Positions 25,554-36,653 are shown, counted from the stretch's first letter. The stretch: 63,799 nucleotides of DNA from Thiobacillus sp. 65-1059 (GCA_001897675.1 MKUE01000094.1:1-63799), one strand, 5' to 3'. Program-made: numbers and translations. The notes: generated by a model from the sequence alone, not told the origin.

Positions 25554-27386
25554 ATGGCCACCCGCGACACCCTCACTCCCAAAGAAGCCCAATGCAGCAG
25601 CGGCGCCGAATACGCTGCGCTGGCGCTGGAAGCCTTGCAGGAGCCCGCCGATGCGGCCTATGCCAGGGAGCTGATGGACCGGGTGGCGGACGACTGCCAG
25701 TTCACCAAGGACCTGGCGGCCTGCGCCATCGTCTACCAGGCATTGGGCGAACAGGGCCGCGCCGAGGAACTGCTGCAAACGGCGGAAGACTATTGCATGT
25801 CGGGCGAGGAGCAGGTGGCACTGGCAGAGGCCAAGTTCAAGGTGCTGGGCGACAAGGCCGCGGCGGTGGGCGCGTATGAAAAGGCGCTGAAGGAAACCGG
25901 CAACCTCGACCCGTTGATCGTCCTGGCGAAGAACGTGATGAACGTGATCGCCGACAGCGCATTTGCGAAAAAGGTGCTGGAAAAAGCCGAGACGAAAATC
26001 TCGCGCGCGGTGGAATACGGCAAGCTGGCGGCGGCCGCCGCCGAGCACGTGCTCGACAAGGAATACGCGGCGGCGATTTTCAACAAGGCGGCGGAAAAGC
26101 TTTCCAGCGTGCCCGACCTGCTGTCATTGGCGGGCGAAGTGACCAAGACGCTGGGCGACCCGCAGAAGGCCAAGGCGCTGTATCAGCGCGCCCTGGAAGG
26201 GGCGACCGACTTCGCCGCGGCGAAGACGCTGATCGAGTCGGCGAAGCAGGCGGGCGACGCGGCCTTCATGCAGGCCGCACTGAAAAAGGCCGGCGACCTG
26301 GCAAGCGCCACCGGCGAATACATCGAACTGGCCGAGGGGCTGGCCGGAGTGGGCGACAAGACGGGCGCTGCGGCCTTGCTGGACAAGGCCGAAGACGCCG
26401 TGGCGGGACTGGACGAAATGCAGAAGCTGGCCACCGCCGTCGAAGCGCATCTGGCCGACGATGCCGAGCGCCTTGACCGGGTCAAGGCCAAGCTGGAAAA
26501 GCGTCAGGCCAACCACGCGCGCTACATGGAATTCCAGCAGCTGGAAAAGGACGCCGTCAGCGTCAAGCAGTTCCTCGCACTGGCCGAGCGCGTACGGCTG
26601 GAGCTGGAAGACCCGTTCTACGCCGCCAAGCTGATCGAGTCGGCGGAAAAGCTGCTCGACGGCACCGGCTACCAGTTCTCGCGCTACAAGCCGCTCCTGC
26701 TGGCGGTGGACAAGAACCTGGACGATACCGGCTGGCTGTCCCGCCTGCTCGACCGCGCGGCGGAAAACGCGACCGACTTTATCGCCTTCAAGGATCTGGT
26801 GGTCACCGCTGCGCAGCTGAAACACCGCGAACTGGGCGTTTCCAAGGCGCGCGCCTACCTCGCCGCACGCGAGGCCGCGCTGGCGGCGGACGCCCATGCC
26901 AGCGTGTACGATACCGCCAAGCTCGCCGAGGCGAGCTTTGCCGCCACCCAGGACGCCACCGAGGCCAGCCGCCTGCTGGAGGCCGCGCGTGCCCAGGCCG
27001 GGGACCACTTCGCGCTGACCCACATCGGCCGGCTGTACGCCTCCATGGGCAACAGCGCCCACGCGGATGAACTCTATGCCGCCGCTGCGGCCGCCTGCCG
27101 CGACGGCGACGCCTGCATCCAGTTCATCGACCGCCTGAAGGGATTTGCCCTGCCGGCCGAAGTGCTGAAAAAATGGTATGCCGAATGCGGTGCGCACCTG
27201 AGCAAACCGGCCGACAAGCTGCGCTGGGCCGAAGGGATTGCCGACGCGCTGAACGACAAGGCCTGGGCGACCGAAGCCTACGCCCAGCTCGCCGGGCTGT
27301 TCGGCGGCGCCGATGCCGCCCGCTTCGAATTCAGCCGCCGCTCGCACGCCGACCTGAATTTCTACGGCGCCATGCGCCGCCATTAA
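25554..27386 (+). CDS. Large cytoplasmic alpha-solenoid (TPR-like) protein
   Basis: A 610-residue Ala/Glu/Lys/Leu-rich protein made almost wholly of helical hairpins about 30-35 residues apart (for example AELLQTAEDYCMSGEEQVALA; KAKALYQRALEGATDFAAAK; RLLEAARAQAGDHFALTHIG). No signal peptide, catalytic motif or membrane segment is visible. ATG 25554 has GGAGA seven bases upstream. Some repeats start with a Lys-Val-Leu-Glu-Lys-Ala core, suggesting duplication. A protein-binding scaffold is likely; partners are unknown. It ends at a strong terminator and stands alone. Confidence 0.8.
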   Translation: MATRDTLTPKEAQCSSGAEYAALALEALQEPADAAYARELMDRVADDCQFTKDLAACAIVYQALGEQGRAEELLQTAEDYCMSGEEQVALAEAKFKVLGDKAAAVGAYEKALKETGNLDPLIVLAKNVMNVIADSAFAKKVLEKAETKISRAVEYGKLAAAAAEHVLDKEYAAAIFNKAAEKLSSVPDLLSLAGEVTKTLGDPQKAKALYQRALEGATDFAAAKTLIESAKQAGDAAFMQAALKKAGDLASATGEYIELAEGLAGVGDKTGAAALLDKAEDAVAGLDEMQKLATAVEAHLADDAERLDRVKAKLEKRQANHARYMEFQQLEKDAVSVKQFLALAERVRLELEDPFYAAKLIESAEKLLDGTGYQFSRYKPLLLAVDKNLDDTGWLSRLLDRAAENATDFIAFKDLVVTAAQLKHRELGVSKARAYLAAREAALAADAHASVYDTAKLAEASFAATQDATEASRLLEAARAQAGDHFALTHIGRLYASMGNSAHADELYAAAAAACRDGDACIQFIDRLKGFALPAEVLKKWYAECGAHLSKPADKLRWAEGIADALNDKAWATEAYAQLAGLFGGADAARFEFSRRSHADLNFYGAMRRH

Positions 27387-27403
27387 ATCCGTCAATACCC
27401 CTG

Positions 27404-27432
27404 AAAACAGCCCGGTTGAACGGGCTGTTTTT
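27404..27432 (+). terminator. Strong intrinsic terminator
   Basis: AAAACAGCCCG (27404-27414) and CGGGCTGTTTT (27421-27431) form an 11-bp stem around GTTGAA, followed by further T. It closes the helical-repeat gene 17 bases after its stop. Confidence 0.93.
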
Positions 27433-27608
27433 ATTTGTACACTTGAAAATGGAACGACCGTCGAATGCCGATGTCTTCTGCAGGAGGCACAAGCGGCTTC
27501 CTTGCCTTTGCTGCCGTGTCCCGGAAGCGCGCCCGCAGTACCCGCAGAGCAGCGTTGGCGTGTTCAGCCGCCGTTTCCAGTCGAGTGAAGCTGTCTACAG
27601 GAGTGCCC

Positions 27609-28664
27609 ATGGTCGAAAACCTCTCCGCCCTCATCGATACGGTGCAGAAGAACTGCACCATCGCCGACGCCCGCCACGCGCGCGACATGACGATGTGCAC
27701 CTTTCTGCTGGAAATGCGCGAGTACTACCGCTGGGAGATGGAGATCCCCTATGGCGCGCGCCTGCCCAGGGACGAACTCGGCGACTGGCTGAACGCGCGC
27801 GAAAGCCTGTGGGATGCGGTCGAGGAAGAGGATTTCGCACCGCTGCCGCTGAACCCGGCCGGGATCGATCCGTTCGCGGCCGACGACATCAACCGCGCGC
27901 TGATCCCGCAGGGACTGGTCTACAGCAGCGGGCTGGGGCATTTCCGCAAGCCGCATTTCGTGCTGGCCGAACTCAAGCGTGCCGAGATGCGCGAGGGCGT
28001 GCAGGTACTGGTGGCGGGATGCGAATATGCGCGCGACCTGATTGCCCCGCCGGCGGCGATGCGCGACGGCGCTATCTTCCTGCGCATGGACGCGGTGCGC
28101 CGGCTGCTGTGGAACAAGTACGAGGAATGGCAGTGGAAGGAGAAGGACAGCGCGCTCGGACGCGCGTTCGCCCACTACGGCTTCGAGCACGACATCGAGC
28201 GCGGCCTCGACCGCATGGCCGAGGCCGAGAGCGAGGCGATGATCCTGCATGAAATCGGCGAGGCGCGCGCCGAAGCGCTGCTGGGCGAGGACTGGAACAC
28301 GATGCTCGGCCAGCTGACCTCCAGGCACGCCGAGCTGCTGGTGCGCGCGGTGCGCGATCATCTGGCCGACAGCCTGGTGACGCTGCCGACGCTGCTGGAG
28401 CGCGAAGCCATCGGCTCGCTGCATTTTTACCTGGCCAATCTGTCGGGGCTGCGGCGCGCGCTGTTCCCGGCGCTGCCGCAGGCGTACGAAAGCTGGCTCG
28501 GCACACCCGGCAACGCCGGGTTCGCCGAACTCGTGGCCAGGGCAGGAAGTCACTGGCTGGATGCGGCGCGGCAACTGGCCGCCACCTACCATCGCGACCC
28601 GCTGCAGGGCGACGCGCGCCTCGATGCGCTGGCGGGCGGCGATCTCGCCGGCCTCAAACTCTAA
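27609..28664 (+). CDS. Conserved hypothetical protein, 351 residues
   Basis: I do not recognise a functional family with confidence; similar proteins may carry the placeholder name Sfum_1244. ATG 27609 has AGGAG seven bases upstream and starts MVENLSALIDTVQKNC; an open extension to 27465 lacks such a site. The N-terminal part reads CTIADARHARDMTMCTFLLEMREYYRWE, with an Arg/Glu-rich helical pattern, and the middle is dominated by charged helices (KYEEWQWKEKDSALGRAF). No membrane segment or cofactor motif. The 222-bp gap before it contains the terminator of the previous gene and no other gene. Confidence 0.75.
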   Translation: MVENLSALIDTVQKNCTIADARHARDMTMCTFLLEMREYYRWEMEIPYGARLPRDELGDWLNARESLWDAVEEEDFAPLPLNPAGIDPFAADDINRALIPQGLVYSSGLGHFRKPHFVLAELKRAEMREGVQVLVAGCEYARDLIAPPAAMRDGAIFLRMDAVRRLLWNKYEEWQWKEKDSALGRAFAHYGFEHDIERGLDRMAEAESEAMILHEIGEARAEALLGEDWNTMLGQLTSRHAELLVRAVRDHLADSLVTLPTLLEREAIGSLHFYLANLSGLRRALFPALPQAYESWLGTPGNAGFAELVARAGSHWLDAARQLAATYHRDPLQGDARLDALAGGDLAGLKL

Positions 28665-28674
28665 GCCTGCCGAT

Positions 28675-31600
28675 TCAAGCCGGCAGCGCGACCTCCCGCC
28701 CCAGCTGCTCGGCAATGCAATCGAGCAGCTGCTGTTCCTGATACGGCTTGCCCAGATACACGTTGACGCCGATTTCCAGCGCGTGTTTGCGGTGTTTGTC
28801 CGCCGTGCGCGAGGTGATCATAATGATCGGGACCGCCTTCATGCGTGCGTCGCTGCGCATCACCCGGGCGAGTTCGAAGCCATCCATGCGCGGCATCTCG
28901 ACGTCGAGCAGCACCACGTCGGGGATCAGATCGTGCATTTTTTCTAGCGCATCGACGCCATCCTTCGCGCTGTCGACGCGGAAGCCTTCGCGGCCGAGCA
29001 GGCGGGTGGTGATCTTGCGCACCGTGAGCGAATCGTCGACCACCAGCACCAGCGGCGCCTGCGAGGCGGCATTGGCTTCGGCCGCCGCGGCGGGCGCCGT
29101 GCGCTCTGCCGCGGCGCGCGGCAGGCCGGCCCAGCGCAGCGCCAGCGGCACCGGGTTGAGGATCAGGATCACCCGCCCGTCGCCGCGCACCGTGGCGCCC
29201 GCCACGCCGGTGATGCGCGCCATCTGCGGGCCGATGTTCTTGACCACGATTTCGCGCGTACCCTCGATCGCGTCGATCAGCACCGCGGCCTGGCTGGAAC
29301 CGCTGGCGAGCAGCACTACCGGGTTGTAGCGCTGCACTTCGTGCAGCGCTTCGGTGTCGCCCAGCAAATGCGGCAGATAGGAAAGCGGGTAGCGCGCGCC
29401 GCGCCACTTAATCTCGCCTGCCGCCATCGCCTGTTCCAGCTCATGCGGCTTCAGTTCCAGCACTTGCTGCACCAGCGGCGCCGGCAGCGCGTAATCGTGC
29501 CTGGCGGCCTGGATCATCACGGCCTGGGTCATCGCCAGGGTGAGCGGCAGGTAGATATTGAAGCAGGTGCCGGCGCCGGCGGTAGAAGCGATGTCGATGC
29601 GGCCGCCGAGGGCGGAAATCTCGCTCTTCACCACGTCCATGCCGACGCCGCGGCCGGCAACCTGGCTCACGCTCTCGGCGGTGGAGAAGCCGGCGGCGAA
29701 GATCATCTGCGCCAGCAGGGTTTCGGTCGGCTCGACCCCCGGCAGCAGCAGGCCGTTGGCCTCCGCCTTTTCGCGGATGCGCGCGTAGTTGAGGCCGCCG
29801 CCGTCGTCCTTCACGGTGATCAGCATTTCGTTGCCGGTCTGGCGCGCCGACAGCACGATCTCGCCGAACTCCGCCTTGCCGGCGGCGCGGCGCGCCTCGG
29901 GCGCTTCGATGCCGTGCGCCAGCGCATTGCGCAGCAGGTGTTCGAGCGGCGCGGTGACTTTCTCCAGCACCGAGCGGTCGATTTCCAGATCGCCACCCTG
30001 GATGTCGAGCTGGGCGCGCTTGCCGACGTCGCGCGCGGTCTGGCGCACGGTGCGATACAAGCGCTCGGCCACCGAATACAGCGGCACCATGCGTACCCGC
30101 AGTAGATCCTGCTGCAGTTCGCGGTTCAGCCGCGTCTGCTGGATCAGCGCAGCGTCGGCCTCGCCCAGGCGCGCCAGCAGGATGTGCTGCACGGTGGAAA
30201 TGTCGTTGACGCTTTCGGCCAGGAAGCGGGTGACTTCCTGGAAACGGGTGAAGCGGTCGAACTCCAGCGGGTCGAATTCTTCCGCTGCGCCCTGCGTCTG
30301 GAAGGTCGCCTGCATCTGCGACTCGGCCTGGATTTCGACTTCGCGGATGTGGCCGCGCAGCCGCACCAGCGCCTCGGACAATTCGTTGACGTGGCGCTTG
30401 AACGCAAACACTTCGCTCTCGATCCGCGAGCGCGCGATCGCCACTTCGCCCGCCTGGTTGACCATGCGATCGACCCAGTCGGCGCGCACCCGCAAGGTCA
30501 GCGCATTGCCGTCGCGCGCAACCGGCTGCGCGGGCGCCAGCGGATCGGCCGCTGCAGAGGTCGCCGCAGCAGCCGTCTCGATACGCTCGAGCACCGGCTC
30601 GACCGGCGCTTCCAGCGGCGCGGCCGTTTCCTCGACAGCCGCTGCAGGACCGCCCTGCTTCAGGCGTTCCACCGCATCGTGCAGGCGGTCAAGCTGCGCT
30701 TCCAGCGTACCGAAGACGTCGGCACTTGCAGCCAGCTGGCCTTCGATCACGGCGATCACGCGCGACTCCATCACATGGGTCAACTCGCCCAGGCGCATCG
30801 CGCCGACCATGCGCGCACTGCCCTTGATGGTATGCAGGCTGCGCCGCAGCGCATCGCGTGCGGCCGCTTCGCCGGGCGCTGCCAGCCAGGCGCGCAACTG
30901 CGCGCTGGCATCCGGCACCAGGACATCGGCTTCTTCGAGGAAAATCGGCAGCAATTGCAAGTCGATTTCATCGGCAACCTCGCGCCGTTCGAACACCGGC
31001 ACCGGCGTGGCGGGTTTCAAGTCTGGCACCAGCGCGCTGACGTCGAGCAGATGGGGAACGGGGTCGGCGTGGCTGGTTTCGGCCGCCGCGGCTGGCGCTG
31101 CTTCAACAGCATGCTCCACCGGCATTCCGCTAGCCGGCGCCGTGGCCTGCTCGTCTTCCAGTTCGCCCAGCGCCGCGATCAGGTCGTTCGCCATCGCGGG
31201 CAATTGCCCGCTCTCAATGGTTGCGATCATGCCGTGCAGGCGCGCGACCGCATCCTGCACCAGCGGCAGATGCGCGGATGGCAGCGGAACCTGCGCAAAA
31301 CGATTCCAGTACTGTTCGAGCGCATGCGACAGATCGGACAGGACCGTGATGCTCGCTGTGCCCGCGATGCCGCCGAGGGTATGAATGGCACGGCGCGCGT
31401 GTTCGCTGACCGTGTTGTCGGCAAGCTCGGCGTGACGTTCCGTCTCTTCCTGCAGCGCGGCCAGGTGCTGATGCGCTTCGGTCATGAAAATCTCGTACAA
31501 GCCGGCGGAGAGGCAGACCGGCCCGATGCAGATCTCGTCCGGCACGGGCGATCCAAGCGCGGCATCGGCCGCTACCGGTTCTGCGGGCATGGCGGCAGCC

Positions 31601-34560
31601 GCCTGCGCGCCTACCGCGGCGTATTCGACAATGGCGCCCACATCCGGAACGGGCATGCCAGCCGGGGCCTCCGCCGCTTCAGGCTCGACGGCGCGAAGCT
31701 GATCCGGCATCGCTTCGACGACTGCCGCCATCGCGACAGCGGGCTCAACGCCAGAAACGGGCAGAGGCAGCCATTCGGTTTCGGCTGCGGCCTCCAGTTC
31801 CGCTGCGGGCGCGGCCCCGGCTTCGGCTTGCGCGGCAGTTTCCGCTGCCGCTGCGACGTCGCTCCCGGCGTCATCCGCTAATTCGGCCACCGCCTCCGGC
31901 GTTGCCTGGATTTGCCCATGCGCTTCGGCCGCGACGCTCTCGATTGCGGCCGCAGCCGGCGCGACCTCCAGTGCCTGCCCCTGTGCCACGCGGCCAACCG
32001 CGGCCAACAAAGCGGACACCGGCAGCGTCACGGGGCGATTGGCCTGCAACGCATCCACCCAGTCCTGGAACACACCGCGGGCGCGCCCGATCAGGCCCAG
32101 CAGATCGCCGTTGGCCGCCTTTTTATCGGCCAGCCAGCCGTTCATCAATTGTTCAAGACGCCACGCAGCTTCGCCCAGCTCGTTCAAGCCGACCATGCGG
32201 CCGCTGCCCTTCAAGGTGTGGAAACCGCGGCGGATGACCGTCAGCGCAGCCAGGTCTTCGGGGTCGCCCTGGCAGGCATCGCCGGCCTCGCCGATGGTCG
32301 CCAGCACCTCGTTGGCCTCTTCCAGGAAAATATCCAGCAGTTCCGGCTCGACCCCCTCGGGGATCACGGCCAGCAGATGGTCTTCGGCGGGTGCGCTTTC
32401 GCCGGCTGCGGACGCGGCCACTGCCGGTTCGGCCGCGTGCGCCGGCGGTACAATTTCGGCAGCCTCGGCGGGCAGGAATTCAAGCGCTGCGGCGTCCATC
32501 CCCGGCTCGGCATGCATCGGAGCGGCCGTTTCGCCGCCCTGCGGTTCAGTCTCGTCAAGCTTCAGCGGGATTTCAATCGCCGCCCGTTGCGGCAACGCCA
32601 GGCCGCTCAGGGCGGCGATCCCGGCATCGAGCGCCAGCGGCGCCTCGGCGGCATCGCGGCTGGCGCCGAGCGCAGCTCGCGTCTGCTGCTTGAGCACGGC
32701 GTCGTCGATCAGCTCGGCGTCGCGACTCAGCTCGGTCAGGGCATCAAGGAATTTTTTTTTTGAGTCGTCGCCGGGCTGATCGCGCCAGTCCAGATAGCTT
32801 GCCTGCACCTCAGCCTTGCGCACGGGCAAACCCGATTCAACCGTGTCGTCGAGCGCGCTTTCGTCGGTGCTGCCGGCATCGATCACGCCGAAGTCGACCA
32901 GGACAGGGCGCAGGATCCTGGCTGCATCGGCACGTCCGGAGCAGTAGGACTCGATATACAGTCCGAGACTGGAGAAGGCATCGGCCAGACGTTGCTGAGT
33001 CGCCTCGTCGGGATGGCCTTCGCCGGCAAACGGCTGCACGGTGGCCATGGCCGCCGCCAGCAGATTCGCAGCGTCGGGCAGTTCCAGCATGGTCAGCGCG
33101 CCTTGCGCCTGCTGCGCCAGCACCGGCAGACCGGCCAGCGCTTCGCGCTCGCCGGCGTCGCGGAAGAAGGCATCCAGCGCTTCCTCCATCTGCTTCAGAT
33201 TTTGCCCGACTTCCTGCGCCATATGCACCAGCATGTCGCGCTCGGCTTCGCGCTGGCTGGCGGATGCCGTGACGCTGGCCGGCATCTCGCGGCCTTCGAT
33301 CAGGGCATTCAGGCGCGCCTGCTGGCCCTCCGCGCGCACCGCAAAATCGGCGTGCAGGAGATCCTCCTGATCGACGGCATTCTGCATGAACAGCAGCGTG
33401 GAAGCGACTTCCAGATTCACCTGTTCGCGCGCCTCGCCATCGCGCCCGGCAGCGGTAAGGGCCGCCGCCGCCAGCTCATCCAGCAAGGGCGTCATGCCGC
33501 TGTTTTCGAGCATCTGCGCCTGCGGCTGCATGCGCGCCAGCTGGCCCTGAAACTGCTCCAGCTGTCCGGCATCGCCTTCCACGTAGGCATGCCAGCTGTC
33601 GCGTGCGGCCTTCAGGCCGGCCTGCAGGGCATCCAGCACCGGGCGCATGTGCGCCAGCGCTTCGGGGTCCAGCATGCCGCGGCCCGGCAGGTAGCGATCG
33701 AGGCCGAAGGTCGAGCGAACTTCCGCAGCGCGGCCATCCAGGGCCTGGCTTTTGGCGACGAAGAACAACGCATCGCGCAGCAGGCGTTCGGCGACCTGCG
33801 GCGAGCCTTCCATCAGCCGGCGCATTTGCAGGTCGATGCGGGCAAGCAGTTGCTTGACGTGAAAATCGGCTTCGACGCCGCGGGCAATCAGGCTGTCGAT
33901 AAAGCCGACGCAGGCCCACCAGAAGGTTTGCGAGGCCTGCGACGGCGCGATGCGCTCGACCGCGGCCAGCGCCTCGCGCATGCGCTGCAGCCCCTGCTCT
34001 GCCTCGATATTGCGCAGGAAGGCCAGCAGGCCGCGCTGAAACAGGTTGCGTGCGGCCTTGGCTTCGGCCGCCAGCGCTTCCGGCGGCAGGCCATCGTTGG
34101 CAGGCTTGCCCTGCACCCGCGCGCGCATATCGGGGAAAAACAACTCGCCCTCGAACACCCGCTCGGCACCCTGCAGTTCGCGCAGGCGCTTGTACAGGGG
34201 AAACAGCGCCAGTTCGCCGCTGCCGCGGCCGTCGGCCAGATCCTTGACCCAGCGCTGCAAGCCTTCGATGGCATTGCGCAAGGCGCGCAGCACTTCGTCG
34301 TCAGCCATCAGGCGGTTTTCATTGATGTCGGCCAGACAGGATTCCAGCGCCTTGGCCAGCGCGGCCGCGCCTTCCAGACCGACCATGTGCAGCGCGCCGG
34401 TGACCTGGTGCGCATCGTCGCGCGCCAGCCGCAGGGCGTTGGTCAGATCGGCGTCGACGCTGTATGCCTGGATACGCCCCAAGGCGGCCTGCAGGGCGGC
34501 GTCGATGTCCCCGCGCACCCAGTTCAGCGGGCCGGTATCGTAGTCGAGTAAGGCGCTCAT
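28675..34560 (-). CDS. chpA: Pil-Chp hybrid chemosensory histidine kinase ChpA/PilL
   Basis: A 1961-residue cytoplasmic CheA-like kinase for type IV pilus control. Four phosphotransfer (HPt) regions can be found: a degenerate one at H51 (AHQVTGALHMVG), HTLKGSGRMVG at ~780, HTLGGIAGTAS at ~1059 and HTIKGSARMVG at ~1243, joined by Ala/Pro/Glu-rich linkers. Then come the dimerisation and HATPase domains (EHLLRNALAHGIE; GRGVGMDVV), a CheW-like domain and a C-terminal receiver (LVVDDSLTVRK; DVVLLDVEMPRMDG, Asp ~1885). P. aeruginosa ChpA has more HPt-type units, so this is a shorter relative. Last gene of the operon pilG-H-I-J-chpA. Confidence 0.95.
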   Translation of the reverse strand: MSALLDYDTGPLNWVRGDIDAALQAALGRIQAYSVDADLTNALRLARDDAHQVTGALHMVGLEGAAALAKALESCLADINENRLMADDEVLRALRNAIEGLQRWVKDLADGRGSGELALFPLYKRLRELQGAERVFEGELFFPDMRARVQGKPANDGLPPEALAAEAKAARNLFQRGLLAFLRNIEAEQGLQRMREALAAVERIAPSQASQTFWWACVGFIDSLIARGVEADFHVKQLLARIDLQMRRLMEGSPQVAERLLRDALFFVAKSQALDGRAAEVRSTFGLDRYLPGRGMLDPEALAHMRPVLDALQAGLKAARDSWHAYVEGDAGQLEQFQGQLARMQPQAQMLENSGMTPLLDELAAAALTAAGRDGEAREQVNLEVASTLLFMQNAVDQEDLLHADFAVRAEGQQARLNALIEGREMPASVTASASQREAERDMLVHMAQEVGQNLKQMEEALDAFFRDAGEREALAGLPVLAQQAQGALTMLELPDAANLLAAAMATVQPFAGEGHPDEATQQRLADAFSSLGLYIESYCSGRADAARILRPVLVDFGVIDAGSTDESALDDTVESGLPVRKAEVQASYLDWRDQPGDDSKKKFLDALTELSRDAELIDDAVLKQQTRAALGASRDAAEAPLALDAGIAALSGLALPQRAAIEIPLKLDETEPQGGETAAPMHAEPGMDAAALEFLPAEAAEIVPPAHAAEPAVAASAAGESAPAEDHLLAVIPEGVEPELLDIFLEEANEVLATIGEAGDACQGDPEDLAALTVIRRGFHTLKGSGRMVGLNELGEAAWRLEQLMNGWLADKKAANGDLLGLIGRARGVFQDWVDALQANRPVTLPVSALLAAVGRVAQGQALEVAPAAAAIESVAAEAHGQIQATPEAVAELADDAGSDVAAAAETAAQAEAGAAPAAELEAAAETEWLPLPVSGVEPAVAMAAVVEAMPDQLRAVEPEAAEAPAGMPVPDVGAIVEYAAVGAQAAAAMPAEPVAADAALGSPVPDEICIGPVCLSAGLYEIFMTEAHQHLAALQEETERHAELADNTVSEHARRAIHTLGGIAGTASITVLSDLSHALEQYWNRFAQVPLPSAHLPLVQDAVARLHGMIATIESGQLPAMANDLIAALGELEDEQATAPASGMPVEHAVEAAPAAAAETSHADPVPHLLDVSALVPDLKPATPVPVFERREVADEIDLQLLPIFLEEADVLVPDASAQLRAWLAAPGEAAARDALRRSLHTIKGSARMVGAMRLGELTHVMESRVIAVIEGQLAASADVFGTLEAQLDRLHDAVERLKQGGPAAAVEETAAPLEAPVEPVLERIETAAAATSAAADPLAPAQPVARDGNALTLRVRADWVDRMVNQAGEVAIARSRIESEVFAFKRHVNELSEALVRLRGHIREVEIQAESQMQATFQTQGAAEEFDPLEFDRFTRFQEVTRFLAESVNDISTVQHILLARLGEADAALIQQTRLNRELQQDLLRVRMVPLYSVAERLYRTVRQTARDVGKRAQLDIQGGDLEIDRSVLEKVTAPLEHLLRNALAHGIEAPEARRAAGKAEFGEIVLSARQTGNEMLITVKDDGGGLNYARIREKAEANGLLLPGVEPTETLLAQMIFAAGFSTAESVSQVAGRGVGMDVVKSEISALGGRIDIASTAGAGTCFNIYLPLTLAMTQAVMIQAARHDYALPAPLVQQVLELKPHELEQAMAAGEIKWRGARYPLSYLPHLLGDTEALHEVQRYNPVVLLASGSSQAAVLIDAIEGTREIVVKNIGPQMARITGVAGATVRGDGRVILILNPVPLALRWAGLPRAAAERTAPAAAAEANAASQAPLVLVVDDSLTVRKITTRLLGREGFRVDSAKDGVDALEKMHDLIPDVVLLDVEMPRMDGFELARVMRSDARMKAVPIIMITSRTADKHRKHALEIGVNVYLGKPYQEQQLLDCIAEQLGREVALPA

Positions 34561-34631
34561 GGTGTGTTGTTCCTGAGGTTGATTGCAGTGGCCCTGGCCG
34601 ATTTTCTCGCTTCGCGCCGTGGCCGCCCCGG

Positions 34632-36653
34632 TCAGGCGAGCTTGAAACCCGCAACCGAATTCTTGAGGTCTTGCGCCAGCTGCTTCATGCCGCCGATCGA
34701 TTCGGCCGTCTGCTGGGTGCCCGTGCCGGTCTGCGCCGAAATCGCCTTGATGTCCTGCATGGTTTCCGCCACCTTGGCGGTCGATTCCGCCTGGCTCTGC
34801 GTGGCAGCCGAGATATCCGCGATCAGTTCGGCCAGCGTCTTCGACACGCTGCCGATTTCGGCCAGCGTCTGGCCCGCCGCATCGGACAATTTGGCGCCCT
34901 CGACCACGCCCTGGGTAGAGATTTCCATCGCCGCCACGGTGTCGTGGGTGTCCGACTGAATGGTCTTGACGATCGCCGCGATCTGCTTGGTGGCATCGGC
35001 CGAGCGCTCCGCCAGCCGCTGCACCTCCTCCGCCACCACCGAGAACCCGCGTCCGGCCTCGCCCGCGGACGCCGCCTGGATGGCGGCGTTGAGCGCCAGC
35101 ACGTTGGTCTGTTCGGTAATGTCGGAAATCAGTTCGACGATTTCGCCGATCTCCTGCGACGATTCACCGAGGCGCTTGATTCGCTTGGACGTTTCCTGGA
35201 TCTGTTCGCGCAGGCCGTTCATGCTGGCGATGGCGTTGGCCACCGCCAGCTGGCCCTTTTCCGCGGCCGCCAGCGATTGTTCGGCCACGCGGGCGGATTC
35301 GGCGGCGTTGCCCGACACCTGCTGCACCGACTGCGCCAGGTTCACCACCGCGGCCGAGGTTTCCTCGATTTCCTCGGACTGGCGGCGCGCCGCCTGCTGC
35401 AGCGAATCGGACACCTGGCCCGCCTGGCTGGCGGCCTGATCCATCTGCAGCGTGGCGTTGTTGATCCCGCGCACCAGGCTGCGCAGCTCTTCCACCGTGT
35501 AGTTGATCGAGTCGGCGACCGCGCCGGTGATGTCCTCGGTCACGCTGGCGTTGATGGTGAGGTTGCCTTCGGCCAGTTCGCCCAGTTCATCCATCAAACG
35601 CAGAATCGCTTCCTGGTTGCGGCTGTTTTCCTCTTCGCTCTTGCGTGCCCGCGATTTGGTTTCGTTGATGTTGACCAGCCCCAGCATCACCAGCGAGCCA
35701 ATCGCCAGCAGGCCGAACAGGGCGGCCAGCAGATAGCCGGTGCCGCCGACCGACTGATAATCCTGCGACAGCCGATCGGTATCCTGCAGCAGGGCATCGC
35801 TGCCTACGAACAGGTTGTTGGCCGCCATCTTGGCCTGCAGCAGCGGTTGCGTGTTGGCGAGCACCGCCCCCACCGACTCCACCATGTCTCCCATGTTGGC
35901 GCCCAGGTCTTCCAGGGTCAGCATGCTGTCCTTGTTCTGGCTGGCCGCGCCTTCCATCAGCGCCTGCACCGTGTCGCGGAACGAGGTCGTATCCTTTTCC
36001 AGCTGCAGCACCACCTCGGGATCGATCAGGTCGGACGACAGCAGCATGTTGGCGTTTTTCGGCAGCCGCTGGCTCAGCATGACCAGGTGATTGGCGCGCG
36101 ACACTTCGCGCACGCCGACCCCCGCATCGGCCAACTGGCTGGCGAGCTGTTCGGCGACTTCCTGCAGATCGATACTCAGCGCGTTGATGCGCTTGACGCT
36201 CTCGTTCATCGCCACCAGATTTTTCTGCTGCGACAAAATCTGCACGACCTGCGGATTGAACTGCTGCCACTGCGCACTGATTTTTTCCAGCGAATCGCGT
36301 GCCGCCCCGCTGGTGGCGGGCACCTCTTCGTCGCCTTCGGCCAGTCCGCTCAAGGTCGCCTCGAATGCAGCCTTGCCCTCCGCCAGCTTCTTGAAGGCGG
36401 CGGCATTCCCCAGCACGGACTGCTGTGCCGTCAGCGGCAGTCGCTGCGACAGCACTTTCAGTTCGCCCGCGCGGGCCTCGTAGCCGGTGCGATTGTCGAG
36501 CTGGAGCGAGCTGTAAATGGTGAAGCCGGCCGCCAGCAGCAGCGAGGCGATCAAGGTGCCGCCGGTATAGAGATACTGCTTGTCGACGGGCAAATGGCCG
36601 ATCAAAGGCGCCTGGCCGGGCTCCTTGTCGGCCAGCTTGCGCACCGTCTGCAT
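34632..36653 (-). CDS. pilJ: Type IV pilus methyl-accepting chemoreceptor PilJ
   Basis: A 673-residue membrane receptor feeding ChpA. The first membrane helix is [20 protein letters not shown] (~28-48). The periplasmic part holds two PilJ-type helical modules with repeated [12 protein letters not shown] and [12 protein letters not shown] motifs. A second membrane helix ([20 protein letters not shown]), HAMP and a cytoplasmic signalling hairpin with [17 protein letters not shown] follow. The conserved hairpin tip is visible before it ([22 protein letters not shown]). It lacks an obvious C-terminal receptor-methylation tail pentapeptide. The 71-base gap to chpA holds no gene. Confidence 0.95.
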   Translation of the reverse strand: MQTVRKLADKEPGQAPLIGHLPVDKQYLYTGGTLIASLLLAAGFTIYSSLQLDNRTGYEARAGELKVLSQRLPLTAQQSVLGNAAAFKKLAEGKAAFEATLSGLAEGDEEVPATSGAARDSLEKISAQWQQFNPQVVQILSQQKNLVAMNESVKRINALSIDLQEVAEQLASQLADAGVGVREVSRANHLVMLSQRLPKNANMLLSSDLIDPEVVLQLEKDTTSFRDTVQALMEGAASQNKDSMLTLEDLGANMGDMVESVGAVLANTQPLLQAKMAANNLFVGSDALLQDTDRLSQDYQSVGGTGYLLAALFGLLAIGSLVMLGLVNINETKSRARKSEEENSRNQEAILRLMDELGELAEGNLTINASVTEDITGAVADSINYTVEELRSLVRGINNATLQMDQAASQAGQVSDSLQQAARRQSEEIEETSAAVVNLAQSVQQVSGNAAESARVAEQSLAAAEKGQLAVANAIASMNGLREQIQETSKRIKRLGESSQEIGEIVELISDITEQTNVLALNAAIQAASAGEAGRGFSVVAEEVQRLAERSADATKQIAAIVKTIQSDTHDTVAAMEISTQGVVEGAKLSDAAGQTLAEIGSVSKTLAELIADISAATQSQAESTAKVAETMQDIKAISAQTGTGTQQTAESIGGMKQLAQDLKNSVAGFKLA

